Source of the DNA: Mycosarcoma maydis
Lineage: Eukaryota; Basidiomycota; Ustilaginomycetes; Ustilaginales
Direction of reading: 5' to 3'
NCBI RefSeq assembly: GCF_000328475.2
Contig: NC_026479.1
Location: 1,612,001 to 1,676,000 of the forward strand
DNA length: 64,000 nucleotides
The notes beneath the pieces are model-generated. The model was not told the origin of the DNA and made no database searches. It worked only from the letters and a program-made list of their open reading frames with translations. Position 1 is the first letter of the stretch. Each line of letters opens with the position of its first letter. Shown piece by piece: positions 9,670-19,991 of the stretch. A program made the position numbers and the translations under genes.

Positions 9670-10495
9670 AGTGTACGCCGTAGATACGCCGAATGCGAGC
9701 GAAGCGAGATCAGACTTGCGGCTGATGATCTGTGTCTGCTGCTCTGGTTATGACGGATGTTGAGGGAGAACAAGCGTGAAGGTCAAAGTGATGAGCTTCA
9801 ACAAGATTGAGCCGAGCGGTTCGAGCAAATCGTGAATGGAATTCACACACGGCAAATTCTACACTCGTGACTACACGTTCAGGATTCACGGTTCACGAAT
9901 ATTCAAGTCACAAAAACACCAACAACTCACACTTACTCGTGACTGTGAGCGCGAGCTTCTTCTTGAGCCCAACACACACTCCAAGTCACGAGTCTTTGTC
10001 CATCACGCATGACAATCACGAATGCTGAATCGGGCGAGCGAAACTCACGCCTGGTGAATTTTGACACAAGCTAAACACCCGATGCAATTTCGATCTGAAC
10101 GATTGATTTGGTAGGGAGTGCACGAACCTCAGCCTAGCATACAGGCAATCGTGAGGCTGGCGAAGGGAAACATTCACAGATTCGTGATTCACGATTGACG
10201 ATTCCATGTCCAAGCTTGAGTGAACAACGGAATCCAGGGTCTGTGTCGTCCGTGTCTAGTCTGTCTGGCTGTCTGCTGGATCTGCTGGTCTGCTGGTCTG
10301 CTCGAGCTTGCATTCTTCCGTCTCACCTGGTTCTCGTATCTCGACTGCACACTTGATCCCATCGTCGCGAACCACTTTTTTCGCAAACAGTGCAGTGCTC
10401 TCGTCCGCCCGCTGTCAGCCGTTGCACTGACACTTGACCGAAACAGCGCACATCACAGACATCCATCCTCGCATTTGTCGTCCTCAGCTGCCGAC
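9670..10495. promoter_or_regulatory. Divergent promoter region, ELYS-like / RPD3
   Basis: These 826 bases separate the two ATGs and must carry both promoters and leaders. 7-bp motif clusters occur at about 9868-9905 and 10172-10206 (mixed CACGATT and ATTCGTG). The RPD3 leader is open in frame upstream of the ATG but contains no ATG in that frame. Confidence 0.6.
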
Positions 10496-12253
10496 ATGGA
10501 GCCGGCTCCCGTCTTTCGCACTCCGCGCAAGCGGGTCGCCTACTACTACGACCATGACGTCGGCAACTTTAGCTACGGTCTCGGACATCCAATGAAGCCG
10601 CATCGTATGCGCATGACGCACAATCTCGTCACCAACTATGGTCTGCACAAAAAGATGGACATCCTCCGTCCCAAGCGAGCCACTCGCGACCAGATGACGC
10701 GCTTCCACACTGATGAGTACGTCGACTTTCTTCACCGCGTCACGCCTGAAACCGTTCACGAGCTCACCAACGAAGGTACTCGCTACCTCATCGGCGAAGA
10801 TTGCCCTGCTTTTGACGGTCTGTACGAGTTCTGTTCGATCTCAGCCGGCGGATCGCTTGCTGCTGCTACTCGTCTCAATTCAGGCGAATCGGATGTGGCT
10901 ATCAATTGGGCAGGCGGTCTGCATCACGCCAAGAAGAGAGAGGCGAGTGGTTTCTGCTACGTCAACGACATCGTCCTTGCCATCCTCGAGCTGCTCCGAG
11001 TCCACCTGCGCGTCCTCTACATCGACATTGACATCCACCACGGGGACGGCGTCGAAGAGGCCTTCTACACCACCGACCGTGTCATGACTGCCAGCTTCCA
11101 CAAATTCGGCGACTTCTTCCCCGGTACCGGTGACGTCCGCGATATCGGGATGAAGAAAGGCAAAAACTACTGCGTCAACGTTCCGCTCCGCGACGGTATT
11201 GGCGATCTCGAGTTCGGGAACATCTTCCGTCCCATCATCTCTCACATTATGGAATGGTATCGTCCCGGTGCCGTGGTTCTGCAGTGCGGCGCTGATTCGC
11301 TGGCGGGCGACAAGCTGGGCTGCTTCAATCTTTCCATGCGCGGACATGCCGAGTGCGTCGCGTTCATGCAGACCTTCGATGTGCCACTTATCACGCTTGG
11401 TGGAGGAGGATATACGGTGCGCAACGTCGCACGCACATGGACCTACGAGACGGGTCTGCTCGTTGGTCAGAAGCTCGACGAAGACCTGCCCTTCAACGAC
11501 TATATCCAGTACTTTGGCCCCGAATACAAGCTCGAGGTGCCACCCACATCGATGGACAACCTCAACTCGCGCGAGTATCTCGACAATCTTCGCACCAAGA
11601 TCATCGACAACTTGCGCAACCTTCCGTCGGCGCCCGGCGTGCAGATGCAGGAGACGCCGCGCACCACGCTCAATCCCGCGGATGTCGAGATGTCGGATGG
11701 CGAGGATTCGGATCTGGACGAGCGGATTTCGCAGCATCTACGCGACGCACATGTGCAGCATTGGGATGACGAGCTGTCTGGCGACGAAGCTCAGGTGGAT
11801 GGTGAGCGTTTGGAATCCGTTTGGGCCATGGCGACGGATAGAAGCAGTGGCGCATCGAATGGCAGGAGTCGACCGGGCATCATGGATCCATTGAAGCCTT
11901 ACGAGCACGATTTGGGTCTCAAGTACATCTCGCACAATGGCGTAGCAGCAGCCAAAGGTAAGCCAAGAGCGAAACGCACATTCTTCGCTGCACGAGCTGC
12001 CAAACCTGGCCTCGCCGATCTGCATCTAGACGATGACGACGAGCAAGACGACGACGAGCAACGTCACCACATTGCGAGTCAGTTCGGGGGCAGGCGTACC
12101 AGGGCGTTTTTCGCAGCGAATCAAGGCAGCACGCGTTTGCCACGCGATGCTACGCCCTTGAGTGACGTTGACATTGGCTCGCCTGCTTTGTCCGCTGCCG
12201 CCGTCGCTTCCACCAACGGTCAAGCTCGAAGTGCTGTCAACGGTCGCAGGTAG
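10496..12253 (+). CDS. RPD3: Class I histone deacetylase, RPD3 type
   Basis: This zinc-dependent lysine deacetylase removes acetyl groups from histone tails as part of Rpd3/Sin3-type co-repressor complexes in the nucleus. The first ATG in frame is at 10496 (MEPAPVFRT), giving 585 residues. The catalytic domain spans about 12-400. It shows HPMKPHR near 31-37, the paired active-site histidines in GGLHHAKK (143-144), zinc ligands D179 and H181 in DIDIHHGD plus D267 in [10 protein letters not shown], and the catalytic tyrosine Y306 in GGGGYTVRN. All key residues are intact. The C-terminal 185 residues are acidic and low complexity. Sequence is closer to yeast Rpd3 than to Hos2 ([27 protein letters not shown]). 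From established knowledge, the U. maydis RPD3-type enzyme was named Hda1. The gene is intronless and convergent with SEC28 (158 bp). Confidence 0.97.
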   Translation: MEPAPVFRTPRKRVAYYYDHDVGNFSYGLGHPMKPHRMRMTHNLVTNYGLHKKMDILRPKRATRDQMTRFHTDEYVDFLHRVTPETVHELTNEGTRYLIGEDCPAFDGLYEFCSISAGGSLAAATRLNSGESDVAINWAGGLHHAKKREASGFCYVNDIVLAILELLRVHLRVLYIDIDIHHGDGVEEAFYTTDRVMTASFHKFGDFFPGTGDVRDIGMKKGKNYCVNVPLRDGIGDLEFGNIFRPIISHIMEWYRPGAVVLQCGADSLAGDKLGCFNLSMRGHAECVAFMQTFDVPLITLGGGGYTVRNVARTWTYETGLLVGQKLDEDLPFNDYIQYFGPEYKLEVPPTSMDNLNSREYLDNLRTKIIDNLRNLPSAPGVQMQETPRTTLNPADVEMSDGEDSDLDERISQHLRDAHVQHWDDELSGDEAQVDGERLESVWAMATDRSSGASNGRSRPGIMDPLKPYEHDLGLKYISHNGVAAAKGKPRAKRTFFAARAAKPGLADLHLDDDDEQDDDEQRHHIASQFGGRRTRAFFAANQGSTRLPRDATPLSDVDIGSPALSAAAVASTNGQARSAVNGRR

Positions 12254-12410
12254 TCTGATATCTCTCTTGGCGGTCCTCATATTGTATTTGTATCGTTTCT
12301 TTCTTCAACCTCTTTGAGCTTTGGTCTAGTTTGATGGTTTTACCAACACGCACACAGGAGAGACGGTTGACACGAGAGTTTGGTGGCGAGTATTGTACAG
12401 GAAAGGTGGT

Positions 12411-13370
12411 CTATGCCTCTGCGGTGGCGCCCAGGCTGAATTTGGCGGCGTGTTGATCAAACGCCTTTTCGAGCGCCTGATATTCGGTCAAGAGCGGATG
12501 GAAGGCGCTGACCTGCTTGAGCTGTTGCAGATACTCTGACTGCACCGGAGCGATGTGTGTTTGCACGACTGCTTGATTGGCCAGAATATTGGCGTTGGTA
12601 GGATCCAAACTGGCCGCTTGGTCGAGCTGCTTCTTTGCGCCTGACCAATCGCCGTTTGCTGCGAGTGCGGTCGCTTTACCGATCAATGACGGGACAGCAT
12701 TGATGGTTCCAACCGCGCTCGGGTTCTGTGCGAGCTCATCGTATACGTAAAATGCCTGTTGCGTCGACCTTCCTCCTTTGGCAAGTCCGATCCATGCTTC
12801 AATCAGCTGGATGAGCAGCGAATCGTCCGCCCAAGATCGTGCGGCGAGGTACTCTTTTTCAGCTAGGTCCAGACGATGGATCGATAGCAGGATGTGCACG
12901 CCCAGCGCAACGCATTCGATTTCCTTGCTCGAGCCAGCACCGGACCCAATACCGAGCGTGTTGAGTGCTTCCTCAGCATCTCCATCCAGGAACAGAGCGG
13001 TGGCAGCAGCACATCGGATGGTCTGGCCCTTGTCTTGGCCGACGACGGCGTGGTCGAGCAGTTCGGTTAGGTTGACCGTTTCGCGAGAGAGCGTGTCGGC
13101 GTCGTTCTGCGTGTGTGCTTGCACAAAGCGTGCCAGTGATTGGATAGCCTGCACTTGTGGCTCGGATGGAAGCGAGGAGAGCAGCGAGAGTGCCGAGGCG
13201 GGATCGGAGGGCGAGCGTGCAAGGTGCGATCGTGCGGCGTACAAGAGCGTAGAGACGGAAGCGCGATCGGACGAACGTGCATTCGAGGTGGATGAGAGCG
13301 CAAGGTCGATGCAGCCCTGATAGGCGCCTTGATAAAAGAGCGACTGCACTTGGTACAAAGTCGACTCCAT
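12411..13370 (-). CDS. SEC28: Coatomer epsilon subunit (epsilon-COP)
   Basis: This is a COPI coat subunit that stabilises alpha-COP in the cage of Golgi-to-ER vesicles. The ATG at 13370 (MESTLYQVQSLFYQG) gives 319 residues, the usual length for the family. The protein is a run of TPR-like helices throughout, with the family's N-terminal LYQVQSLFYQGAYQ, a central VALGVHILLSIHRLDLAEKEY and the C-terminal DPTNANILANQAVV block. The frame is open about 100 codons upstream without ATG, so that part is leader. The gene is divergent from the POF1-like gene (300 bp between ATGs) and convergent with RPD3. Spliceosomal introns are absent. Confidence 0.93.
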   Translation of the reverse strand: MESTLYQVQSLFYQGAYQGCIDLALSSTSNARSSDRASVSTLLYAARSHLARSPSDPASALSLLSSLPSEPQVQAIQSLARFVQAHTQNDADTLSRETVNLTELLDHAVVGQDKGQTIRCAAATALFLDGDAEEALNTLGIGSGAGSSKEIECVALGVHILLSIHRLDLAEKEYLAARSWADDSLLIQLIEAWIGLAKGGRSTQQAFYVYDELAQNPSAVGTINAVPSLIGKATALAANGDWSGAKKQLDQAASLDPTNANILANQAVVQTHIAPVQSEYLQQLKQVSAFHPLLTEYQALEKAFDQHAAKFSLGATAEA

Positions 13371-13670
13371 CTTGATAACGCAGGACAGCGGGGTCAAGGC
13401 TCCAGGTTGACAGGTGCAAGAAAAAAACGTCCGATACTGCAAGACAGATAGGTGTTGGAGTCGGTAAGTGTTGTGCTGGAAGGTGGGTGGTTGCCAGTCG
13501 CGCACGGTTGCGCGCGTGCCACGCTGTCTCGTGCGAAAAAAAGGGGTCGGTGCTGAAACCGTTGAGCAAGGCCACTCCACTTGATGAACCCTTCTCGCTT
13601 TCAGCATGTGATCTGGCACACCCGTCCTAGCCACCTTGGCTCGGTCAAGCATATTTCCGATCCCGGGACG
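13371..13670. promoter_or_regulatory. Divergent promoter, SEC28 / POF1-like
   Basis: A compact 300-bp region serving both genes. An ATG at 13584, in frame with the POF1-like gene, would shorten it to 213 bp; the later ATG pair at 13671/13674 is preferred. Confidence 0.5.
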
Positions 13671-14690
13671 ATGATGGCGCAAAGCTTGCAGCTGACCACT
13701 CCGAGCTCAGAAGAGCTGCACTCGGCTATGAAGTTAGCAAGCAAGCTTGCACGCACCGCTGCTTCTGCCGCAACCAGCAATGGCTCGGGAGTCCGTCTTG
13801 TATACTCTACCTCCTCAACCTGGCCCTTTTCTTCGGGCGAATCTTGCAAATGCAGCACTGGCCGCGCAATGGACATTGCGGTTCTCGATTCTTCCTTCAA
13901 TCCCCCGTCCCGTGCTCACCTCGCCCTACTGGTGTCTCGACCCATTCTTTCTGACCGAAACCGCTCGTATGATGGTCACCTCTTACTCTTCTCGACGCAA
14001 AACGCAGACAAAGGAGCGGGAAAGCCCGGGGATGCATCTCTCACACAGCGCGTAGAGATGATGACGCTCCTGGCAAAAGACGTGGAGCGCATACAAGCCG
14101 CCTCGGGAGACCGTGTCAATGTCGCCGTTGGCCTGGTAGATAAACCGCTCATCTTTGCAAAGTCTACTCTCACCTGGGACCTGATCAAGCAGCAAGAACA
14201 GCACGGACAAGTACAGTCGAATGCCAGGCTTCACTGGGTCGTTGGATTCGACACGCTGTACCGTGTCTTCCAGTTGAAATACTATCCGTCGCTGCAAGAA
14301 TTCCAACAGCAATGCTCGCAGTTCTTCGAGCGAGAGCGTACCACGTTTGTATGTGCTCGACGCGACCCGTCTTCCTACCCTCAGCTATCTGCATCGGAAT
14401 TGTCGCGTGAGCATGTCCAGCAGCAGGCAAACCAGGAGGAAGACAAGCTGCTCGCATCCGAATACGTCGCTCGCTGGGTGAGAAAAGGTTGCATAGGCAT
14501 GCTTGACATCGACAAGGAACAAGCCAAACTCAGCTCGACGAGGATTCGATCTTTGCTGAAGGATGCCAGCTTTGATGATGGAGAGAAGAAGAGCCGCTTA
14601 AAGGAGTTGGTGCCACCGTTGCTGGTCGAGTATTTGGTCGAGTCTGGTATCTATCGAGACGGTGTAGAAAAAGTGGAGCCAAAATGTTAG
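13671..14690 (+). CDS. POF1/NMNAT-like nucleotidyltransferase
   Basis: A Rossmann-fold nucleotidyltransferase of the NMN adenylyltransferase superfamily. The preferred start is ATG 13671 (MMAQSLQLTT; 339 residues), with ATG 13584 adding 29 residues as the alternative. Around residues 71-87 the substrate loop reads VLDSSFNPPSRAHLALL: the FNPP core is present, but of the two histidines of the standard HxGH-type motif only the second is kept. Near residue 300, LSSTRIRSLL matches the ISSTxxR nucleotide-binding motif. FDTLYRVFQLKYY lies in the middle, as in fungal Pof1-type proteins. The altered histidine motif leaves catalytic activity uncertain; NAD synthesis should not be assumed. The gene lies 275 bp upstream of the next gene on the same strand. 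Confidence 0.8.
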   Translation: MMAQSLQLTTPSSEELHSAMKLASKLARTAASAATSNGSGVRLVYSTSSTWPFSSGESCKCSTGRAMDIAVLDSSFNPPSRAHLALLVSRPILSDRNRSYDGHLLLFSTQNADKGAGKPGDASLTQRVEMMTLLAKDVERIQAASGDRVNVAVGLVDKPLIFAKSTLTWDLIKQQEQHGQVQSNARLHWVVGFDTLYRVFQLKYYPSLQEFQQQCSQFFERERTTFVCARRDPSSYPQLSASELSREHVQQQANQEEDKLLASEYVARWVRKGCIGMLDIDKEQAKLSSTRIRSLLKDASFDDGEKKSRLKELVPPLLVEYLVESGIYRDGVEKVEPKC

Positions 14691-14725
14691 AGTGTGACAA
14701 GGTGGATTCTGCGACGCGTATCCGA

Positions 14726-14763
14726 ATCGTGATTCGTGATTGGTGACTCATGATTCGTGATTT
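14726..14763. repeat. 7-bp motif cluster
   Basis: Degenerate tandem GATTCGTG/GATTGGTG/CATGATTCGTG units lie between the POF1-like gene and the 14966 gene, about 200 bp upstream of its ATG. Confidence 0.8.
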
Positions 14764-14965
14764 TTGGCTTGGCTCGGGTCCGCTGCGCGTAGCGTGTAAA
14801 TGGATCTGTCGTGTTGCCGCATGCACCGCTTTGCTCGGTGGTATGTCAGCTTTCTTGATCATCCGCCAGAGCTTGGCGGCGCTCGCTTGGATACCAGTGT
14901 ACTACCACCATGCACATAGCCGTGTGTGTATAAAGCTTGCACCTCGACGCGCAAGCGCATTCAGG

Positions 14966-15967
14966 ATGACCGACGTCTATGCACAGCAATCTTTGATGCA
15001 TTTGCACAACGCGAACGGTTACCTTGCACCTGACCAAGCTTGCACATGTTCGTACGGAGCGGGTTTGGGGCGCGGATCGCATACGAACATGCATTCATGC
15101 ATGCAACTGGACAGTAGCGCTCAGCGAGATGAGCAGGATCAGCAGGATCAGCAAGAATCGTCTGCTGTACAAGACGTGAGCGTTGCTACGGATGATTACC
15201 TGCCTCCAGGGCAGTTTTCGTCTTCACCCACAGAACGTGCTCTCTACCCAGCCAGCACGATGGCTGCTGTAGAGGCGAAGCGAGCACGCTTCTTTGCGCA
15301 ACAGTCTGGATGTGCATCTCGCCGCGCACGCTCAAGACCCACGCCGACCGGATCCACGTCGCTCAAACGACCACACAAGTCACATCCGCTGTCCAGCAAC
15401 GCTTCCTGCTCGTACCGGCAATCGTTCTTCGAACAGTGTCAGCGCGCAATGGAGACGACGCGTAGCGTACAACGAACCGAGCGAGTGAGTGCATTTCGCA
15501 AGGGAGCCGATGCGTTTACGCGCGACCTGCATTCCGACGATATGGACGAGGATGATCTGCCCTCTTCATCCGTCGGCGCAACATCGTCTCCACCGGCGTC
15601 GAGTCAGGCGTCGAGTCAAGAGCTAAGGGAGGAGGATGACGAGCTGACGCGTCGTCGAATCATCGGCGAGTACTCTCGCTTGAAGAGGATCTACGAGTTG
15701 AAAGGTCACCTGGAAATTGGTTGGATCGATCCGGATCACCTCGATTGGTTAGAGAGCGAGATTCAACAGCAGCAGCACGCGAGCCAAGAAGAGCACGTAC
15801 ACGATCCGTATTTGATGGCTGACGACGAGACGTTGGAGCAGCTTTGGATCGAGTCTCAGCAGCAATCGCAAACGCCCATCGAGCAGGGCCAACAGCACGC
15901 AATCGTCGTGGACGAATTCGAGGACGATGCGAGCTTCGAACACGCGTTGGCCATGTTGCCTGTATAG
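14966..15967 (+). CDS. Unrecognised acidic protein
   Basis: The ATG at 14966 (MTDVYAQQS) gives 333 residues; the frame is open further upstream only from a non-ATG codon. Residues 1-60 are Cys/His-sprinkled (CTCSYG, HSCMQL) without a recognisable zinc motif. The middle is basic and Ser-rich. Residues 225-270 are predicted helical (RRRIIGEYSRLKRIYELKG, then GWIDPDHLDWLESEI). The tail is Gln-rich and ends in an acidic segment (DEFEDDASFEHALAML) resembling a short interaction helix. No membrane segment. It is convergent with eIF3m (400 bp apart). No function is assigned; codon use and length support a real gene. Confidence 0.7.
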   Translation: MTDVYAQQSLMHLHNANGYLAPDQACTCSYGAGLGRGSHTNMHSCMQLDSSAQRDEQDQQDQQESSAVQDVSVATDDYLPPGQFSSSPTERALYPASTMAAVEAKRARFFAQQSGCASRRARSRPTPTGSTSLKRPHKSHPLSSNASCSYRQSFFEQCQRAMETTRSVQRTERVSAFRKGADAFTRDLHSDDMDEDDLPSSSVGATSSPPASSQASSQELREEDDELTRRRIIGEYSRLKRIYELKGHLEIGWIDPDHLDWLESEIQQQQHASQEEHVHDPYLMADDETLEQLWIESQQQSQTPIEQGQQHAIVVDEFEDDASFEHALAMLPV

Positions 15968-16367
15968 CCCATTCATGCCTCGTTAGTATGCTCTCAGTAG
16001 CGTGGTTCACGATGATGGCCAGTCTTACACCGCGTGCCTCAGCCTCACAATATACCCACTTTTCAACGCCCATCGTGAATGCTGCGCGAACACTGATACT
16101 GGTTGCGCACCGACGCGCTTACACGAGGAGACTGCTTACGACTCCGGAGTTGGCAGCCTGCACAGTGTCGGTTCACACGCTCAGCTGTGCCACATGCAGC
16201 GCCAAGTGCGGACAGAATTTTGTACAACTGAATCGATCGTGGATGGTCGAAAGCATGCAAGCTGAAATGCCAACGGCTAGAATGAAACACGAAAAGGCTG
16301 TTGTGAGCACGAATAGAAGCACGTGCACTGTGACAGCGAAACTTTTGGGGATGGTACGAGGGCAAGG
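15968..16367. other. Convergent 3' spacer
   Basis: 400 bases between the stop codons of the 14966 gene and eIF3m. A long forward frame crossing it runs antisense through the eIF3m 3' end and is not a gene. Nothing else is seen. Confidence 0.6.
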
Positions 16368-17693
16368 TTATGCAGTAGCGAGCTCTGCTGCGACGGGAGC
16401 GCCATCGGGCAGCTTGCCACCCCTAGTAGCAGCGATGCTCTCGATGATGCTGCTGATACTGTTCTGCCATTGGACGAGACGTTGTTCCAATGACTGCCAC
16501 TGCTCCTTGCCGAACTGGCGGTGGGTGGACTTGTATACTCGGAACGCGTCGTTGACCTGGCTCAACTTTCCAGACACCAAGCCGGCACGGATAACGTCGA
16601 TGACCCACAGCTCCACCTGGTCGTGCTCGATGTTGAGCGTCTTGGCGATCGAAGCGTAGCTCACATCCGCCGAGACGCGCAGAGCGCACAGATCGGCCAA
16701 ATCGAGCAAACGGATCTTGTGCAGCAGATCATCGTGCGAAAGGTTGAGTCGTTGGAATTCGGACGAGTGCGAAGAGGCAAACGCGCTAAAGTCGGCCGTG
16801 GTGCCACCGACAAAGATCTTGAGCAGATCAAAGATGGGAGAAGAGGCGGATTTGAGATCCAGAACCGCTTGCACGTGCAACAGATCCTCGAATTCGTACA
16901 GCCTCGGCAGACGCAGAGCAGCAGCTACAGTGCGTTCGGCCGCCTCCTTTGTCGAAGCGCTCGCAGGCAAAGTCGAGATGTAGCGCAAGTGAAGCACCAA
17001 AAACTGGTAGGCTTTCGAGGTTTGGCCGTGCTCCTTCTCGGCCCCTTCGAGTGCCTTGGCCACCGACTCGAGGCAGGACGCCTTCTCAGTTTCCGATACG
17101 GACCACTGCGCCAACCACTGTGGCAGAGCAGTGAGCGCTGAGGTGAGGTAGTCCAAATCGTCGTTTGCTGCAACGAGCGAGAGCAAAGCGTTGAACGTCT
17201 GCAGACGCAATGCCGACGTAGCCTCCAACGAGTTGAACAGGTTCGAGAGGATTCGATACCTCACATTGCTCTTGTCAGCCCCACCAGCGCCAGTGGCAGC
17301 AGCGGCAGAATCTTTGGAAACCGCAGAGAGGAGCTGCGGAACAAGCTGCGTCTGTTGGTCAGTGGATGAGATGAGCGAAAAGATGAGATTGTAGACACCT
17401 TCGAGCTCGCGGTCGCTTCCCTCGCCGAGCGTGACAATCTCGGATACGAGCTGCTGCACTGTCTGCTGCTTCTTGGCAGCGTCAGGGGCCGAAGCGGGCT
17501 CGGTAGCTTCGGTGGAAACGGCGGGTTCGGCAGGTTCGGCAGGTTCGGCGTCAAGAGCCAACTGCTGAAACTTGGAGATAAAGTCGTTGCGTGAAGCTTC
17601 GGGTTGCGAGCGCGAGAGGAAGGCGGATACTTCGACAATCTGCTCTTCGAACGTGCCTTCGGCAAGAACGGTGACGAGGTCTGCGGCCGACAT
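16368..17693 (-). CDS. Translation initiation factor 3 subunit M
   Basis: eIF3m is a PCI-domain subunit of the eIF3 scaffold that binds the 40S ribosome. The ATG at 17693 ([13 protein letters not shown]) gives 441 residues, near the fungal norm. The N-terminal part is helical with a short Glu/Pro/Ala-rich low-complexity insert (about residues 50-75). The PCI domain covers about 250-395, with the winged-helix signature [27 protein letters not shown] followed by [20 protein letters not shown]. The C-terminal helix [18 protein letters not shown] is typical of eIF3m. It is divergent from TRS23 across 685 bp. The gene is intronless. Confidence 0.93.
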
Positions 17694-18378
17694 GATAGTG
17701 GACTTGTTCGTTGCTGTGCTGTACTGATCGCACCAGGGAGGTCAAGTGCGGTAGTAGTGGCGGTTGGTCTAGCGGAGTGCGGTCCAATGCTTGGTTGAAA
17801 TGATCTGGACAGGCGACTACCGGTGAGATGGGTGATGGTAGAGACAACGCTAACTGCTCGACAAGGTTGATCGCGACGAGCAACCATCCATATTCACGAT
17901 TTGTGATTGGAAAAGCTTCAACTGCAAGTCGAACAAAGTCTCGAACAGCACACCGCACTCAGCACTCAGCCACACAGCACGCACAACTCACGACTCGCTC
18001 GCTGCCGAATTTTTTCGCCTTTGCTTGCATTCACGACTAAGCACCCTTCACTGAGCAAAATTCAACCCTTTTTGGCCGTGCTTGACTTGACGCTTGGCTG
18101 CTTCACACTCACGACTCACTCACGACTCACCACATTTTGCTTTTTTCTGGCGACACGCCCTAAAATTGACATTTCTTCCACCCGGCCGAATGAGCGAAAG
18201 CCGCCAAACAGGGTTCAGTGGATCGACTCTGTGACTCGTGACTCACGACTGCTGCCGCTCGCTCTGGCTCTCAGACCATGTTGGCAACCCTGTATCTCTC
18301 GATCATCTCGCTTCAACCTGGTCGTCGTTCGCTTTCGACGTCTGACTCCGCCGCCTTGTCTGCAGCGTTGTCTATACA
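17694..18378. promoter_or_regulatory. Divergent promoter, eIF3m / TRS23
   Basis: 685 bp. It contains several CACGACT-type heptamers (about 17990-18000, 18108-18130, 18232-18250), a variant flavour of the intergenic motif, in C/A-rich leader sequence on the TRS23 side. Confidence 0.55.
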
Positions 18379-18891
18379 ATGTCGTCGCTCTGGATCATCA
18401 ACAAGGCAGGCGGCCTCATCTATCAGTCCGAGCATTTCGTCCATCCGAACGCAGCATCCATGCGCAACAACGGTCGTCTCTCCTCGAACGAATACCTCGT
18501 ACTCGCCGGTACACTGCACGGTATCCATGCTATCACTGCAAAGCTGAATCCAGTGCTCGGCCGCAAGTGCAGCGGCATCGAGTCTCTGGAATCGGATCAT
18601 TTCACCATACGCGTCATGGTCACCTCGACAGGTAAGTCGGTTGGTTTGCTGGTCCAAGCACAGAAGCTCAAGGTGGCTGACAAACGGCTTGAAATGCTCT
18701 TTGTGTGCAACGTAACAGGAACCAAGTTCGTGCTTGTCACTTCGCCAGCGCATCCGAATCCGTCAGGCGTGCTACACAAGTGTTACGAAACATATGCGGA
18801 TCATGTCATGAAGAACCCGTTCTACACACCAGAGATGCCCGTCAGGGTGGAGACATTCGACAAGGCGATCGAGACACTTGTCAAAGCATGA
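18379..18891 (+). CDS. TRS23: TRAPP complex subunit Trs23/TRAPPC4 (one intron)
   Basis: This core subunit of the TRAPP tethering complex helps form the Rab1/Ypt1 exchange site on ER-Golgi vesicles. The ATG is at 18379. Exon 1 is 18379-18631 and exon 2 is 18719-18891. The intron 18632-18718 has a GTAAGT donor, a GCTGAC branch site at about 18676-18681 and an AACAG acceptor. Removing it restores the conserved TSTGTKFVLVTS strand and leaves 141 residues, close to the short S. pombe-type length. The intron is 87 nt and has no in-frame stop, so the unspliced frame also reads through (170 residues). Family marks are LWIINKAGGLIYQ at the start, LAGTLHGIHAI, GIESLESDHF and NPFYTPEMPVRVETFD near the end. 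It is convergent with the PTRHD1-like gene. Confidence 0.93.
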   Translation: MSSLWIINKAGGLIYQSEHFVHPNAASMRNNGRLSSNEYLVLAGTLHGIHAITAKLNPVLGRKCSGIESLESDHFTIRVMVTSTGKSVGLLVQAQKLKVADKRLEMLFVCNVTGTKFVLVTSPAHPNPSGVLHKCYETYADHVMKNPFYTPEMPVRVETFDKAIETLVKA

Positions 18892-19140
18892 GCTCTGACC
18901 TCGACGCTCTTTATTTAGCTTTGGCTTTCAACTTGACACTCGTGCCTGTTCTTTTCACGTGACTATTCGTGCTTGCATTCACGACTGGCAGTTGCTATCA
19001 GCTGCGACGATACCCGGCAATCACTCCACTCATGTACTTGTACCTCAAACGCAACACATGCGCACGAATCCTTTCTTTCCCATATCCGTGCGCGGCTTTG
19101 TTTCGACGTGAAACTTTGAAACTTTGGCAGAGTTTGGATT

Positions 19141-19695
19141 TCAGTCTTTTACGAGCGTACACGAGCGCAAGATCTTCTTGAGACTTGCTGGTTTCCGGTT
19201 CGGCGCGATGGCCAAACAGGTGGGCACGTTCTCTGGCTGTTCCACCCAGAGGTAATGCATGGGAAACTCGTTTTCGTCGCCCTCGTGTATTTGCTGTGCG
19301 CTGGGTTTCGCTGCGTATGCTTCTTGGTATGCCTTTCTCGCCTCCGTCAGCTTCTGCGATAACTCGCGCAGTGTCATCTTGGATTTTCCCGACGCAGCCG
19401 TTTGCAGGACCACCTTGTGCATGGATGCGAGATTGCTGGGAGAGATGTATGCTTGTGTAAGCGACGAGCTGAGAGAAACTTGGATCGCACTGATGGCCGC
19501 GTGTGCCGACTGCGCCATCCACGGCCCTTTGGGCCAGCCGAGTTTGGACGACGACGTGCCGTCGATGATAAGTTGCATCACCAGCGGTGTGCTAGCGCTG
19601 CACGAGCCAGCAGCTGGTGCGTTGGTGCACATGGCGCGACCGGTAGCAACGCGGATATGCCGGCAGAGCGATCCTTGAACAAGGTGTGATGGCAT
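19141..19695 (-). CDS. PTRHD1-like peptidyl-tRNA hydrolase II fold protein
   Basis: This is a Pth2-fold protein; Pth2 enzymes free tRNA from peptidyl-tRNA, while the PTRHD1 subgroup has unproven activity. ATG 19695 (MPSHLVQGSLC) gives 184 residues; the frame's TTG at 19737 is not used. The first 25 residues are basic and lack acids (RHIRVATGR), which could be a mitochondrial presequence; a later ATG at 19632 (MCTNAPAAG) is the alternative. The Pth2 core is seen in GWPKGPWMAQSAHAAISA, SNLASMHKVVLQTA and LWVEQPENVPTCLAIAP, ending in LKKILRSCTLVKD. The usual basic residue of the K-x-K/R-GK lysine motif is replaced (SSSKLGWPKG). It is divergent from MSS1 (296 bp). Confidence 0.85.
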   Translation of the reverse strand: MPSHLVQGSLCRHIRVATGRAMCTNAPAAGSCSASTPLVMQLIIDGTSSSKLGWPKGPWMAQSAHAAISAIQVSLSSSLTQAYISPSNLASMHKVVLQTAASGKSKMTLRELSQKLTEARKAYQEAYAAKPSAQQIHEGDENEFPMHYLWVEQPENVPTCLAIAPNRKPASLKKILRSCTLVKD

Positions 19696-19991
19696 CCGAT
19701 GCGTCACCTGTTTAGCAGAAAGAGCGACGTAGGACAATCACGAATCATGAATCACGAATCATGAATGGTGAGATGACAAAGGACCCTTCCTTGTCCACTT
19801 TTCCCACCACACACCTTTTTTTTGCTGGTGTTGGTCTTGGAAAACAAAGGCAGAACCTGACACGACCTTCACGTTTATTGCTCTCAGGGTCACGAGTGTG
19901 TGAGTCGTGAGTGTGCGTGAGCGACTGGCGTCCCTTCCTTGGAATACCGTCATTCACCTGTATCTGAGCAGCTGATACCTTGACAACGCGG
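19696..19991. promoter_or_regulatory. Divergent promoter, PTRHD1-like / MSS1
   Basis: 296 bp. Four heptamer units alternating CACGAAT and CATGAAT lie at about 19736-19766, next to the PTRHD1-like start. Confidence 0.55.

Noticed and set aside
10220..10495. 92-codon in-frame extension upstream of RPD3
   Set aside because: It contains no ATG, and the conserved deacetylase begins right after the ATG at 10496.
15844..16659. 271-codon plus-strand frame
   Set aside because: It overlaps the end of the 14966 gene and is antisense to the eIF3m 3' part; no domain is visible.
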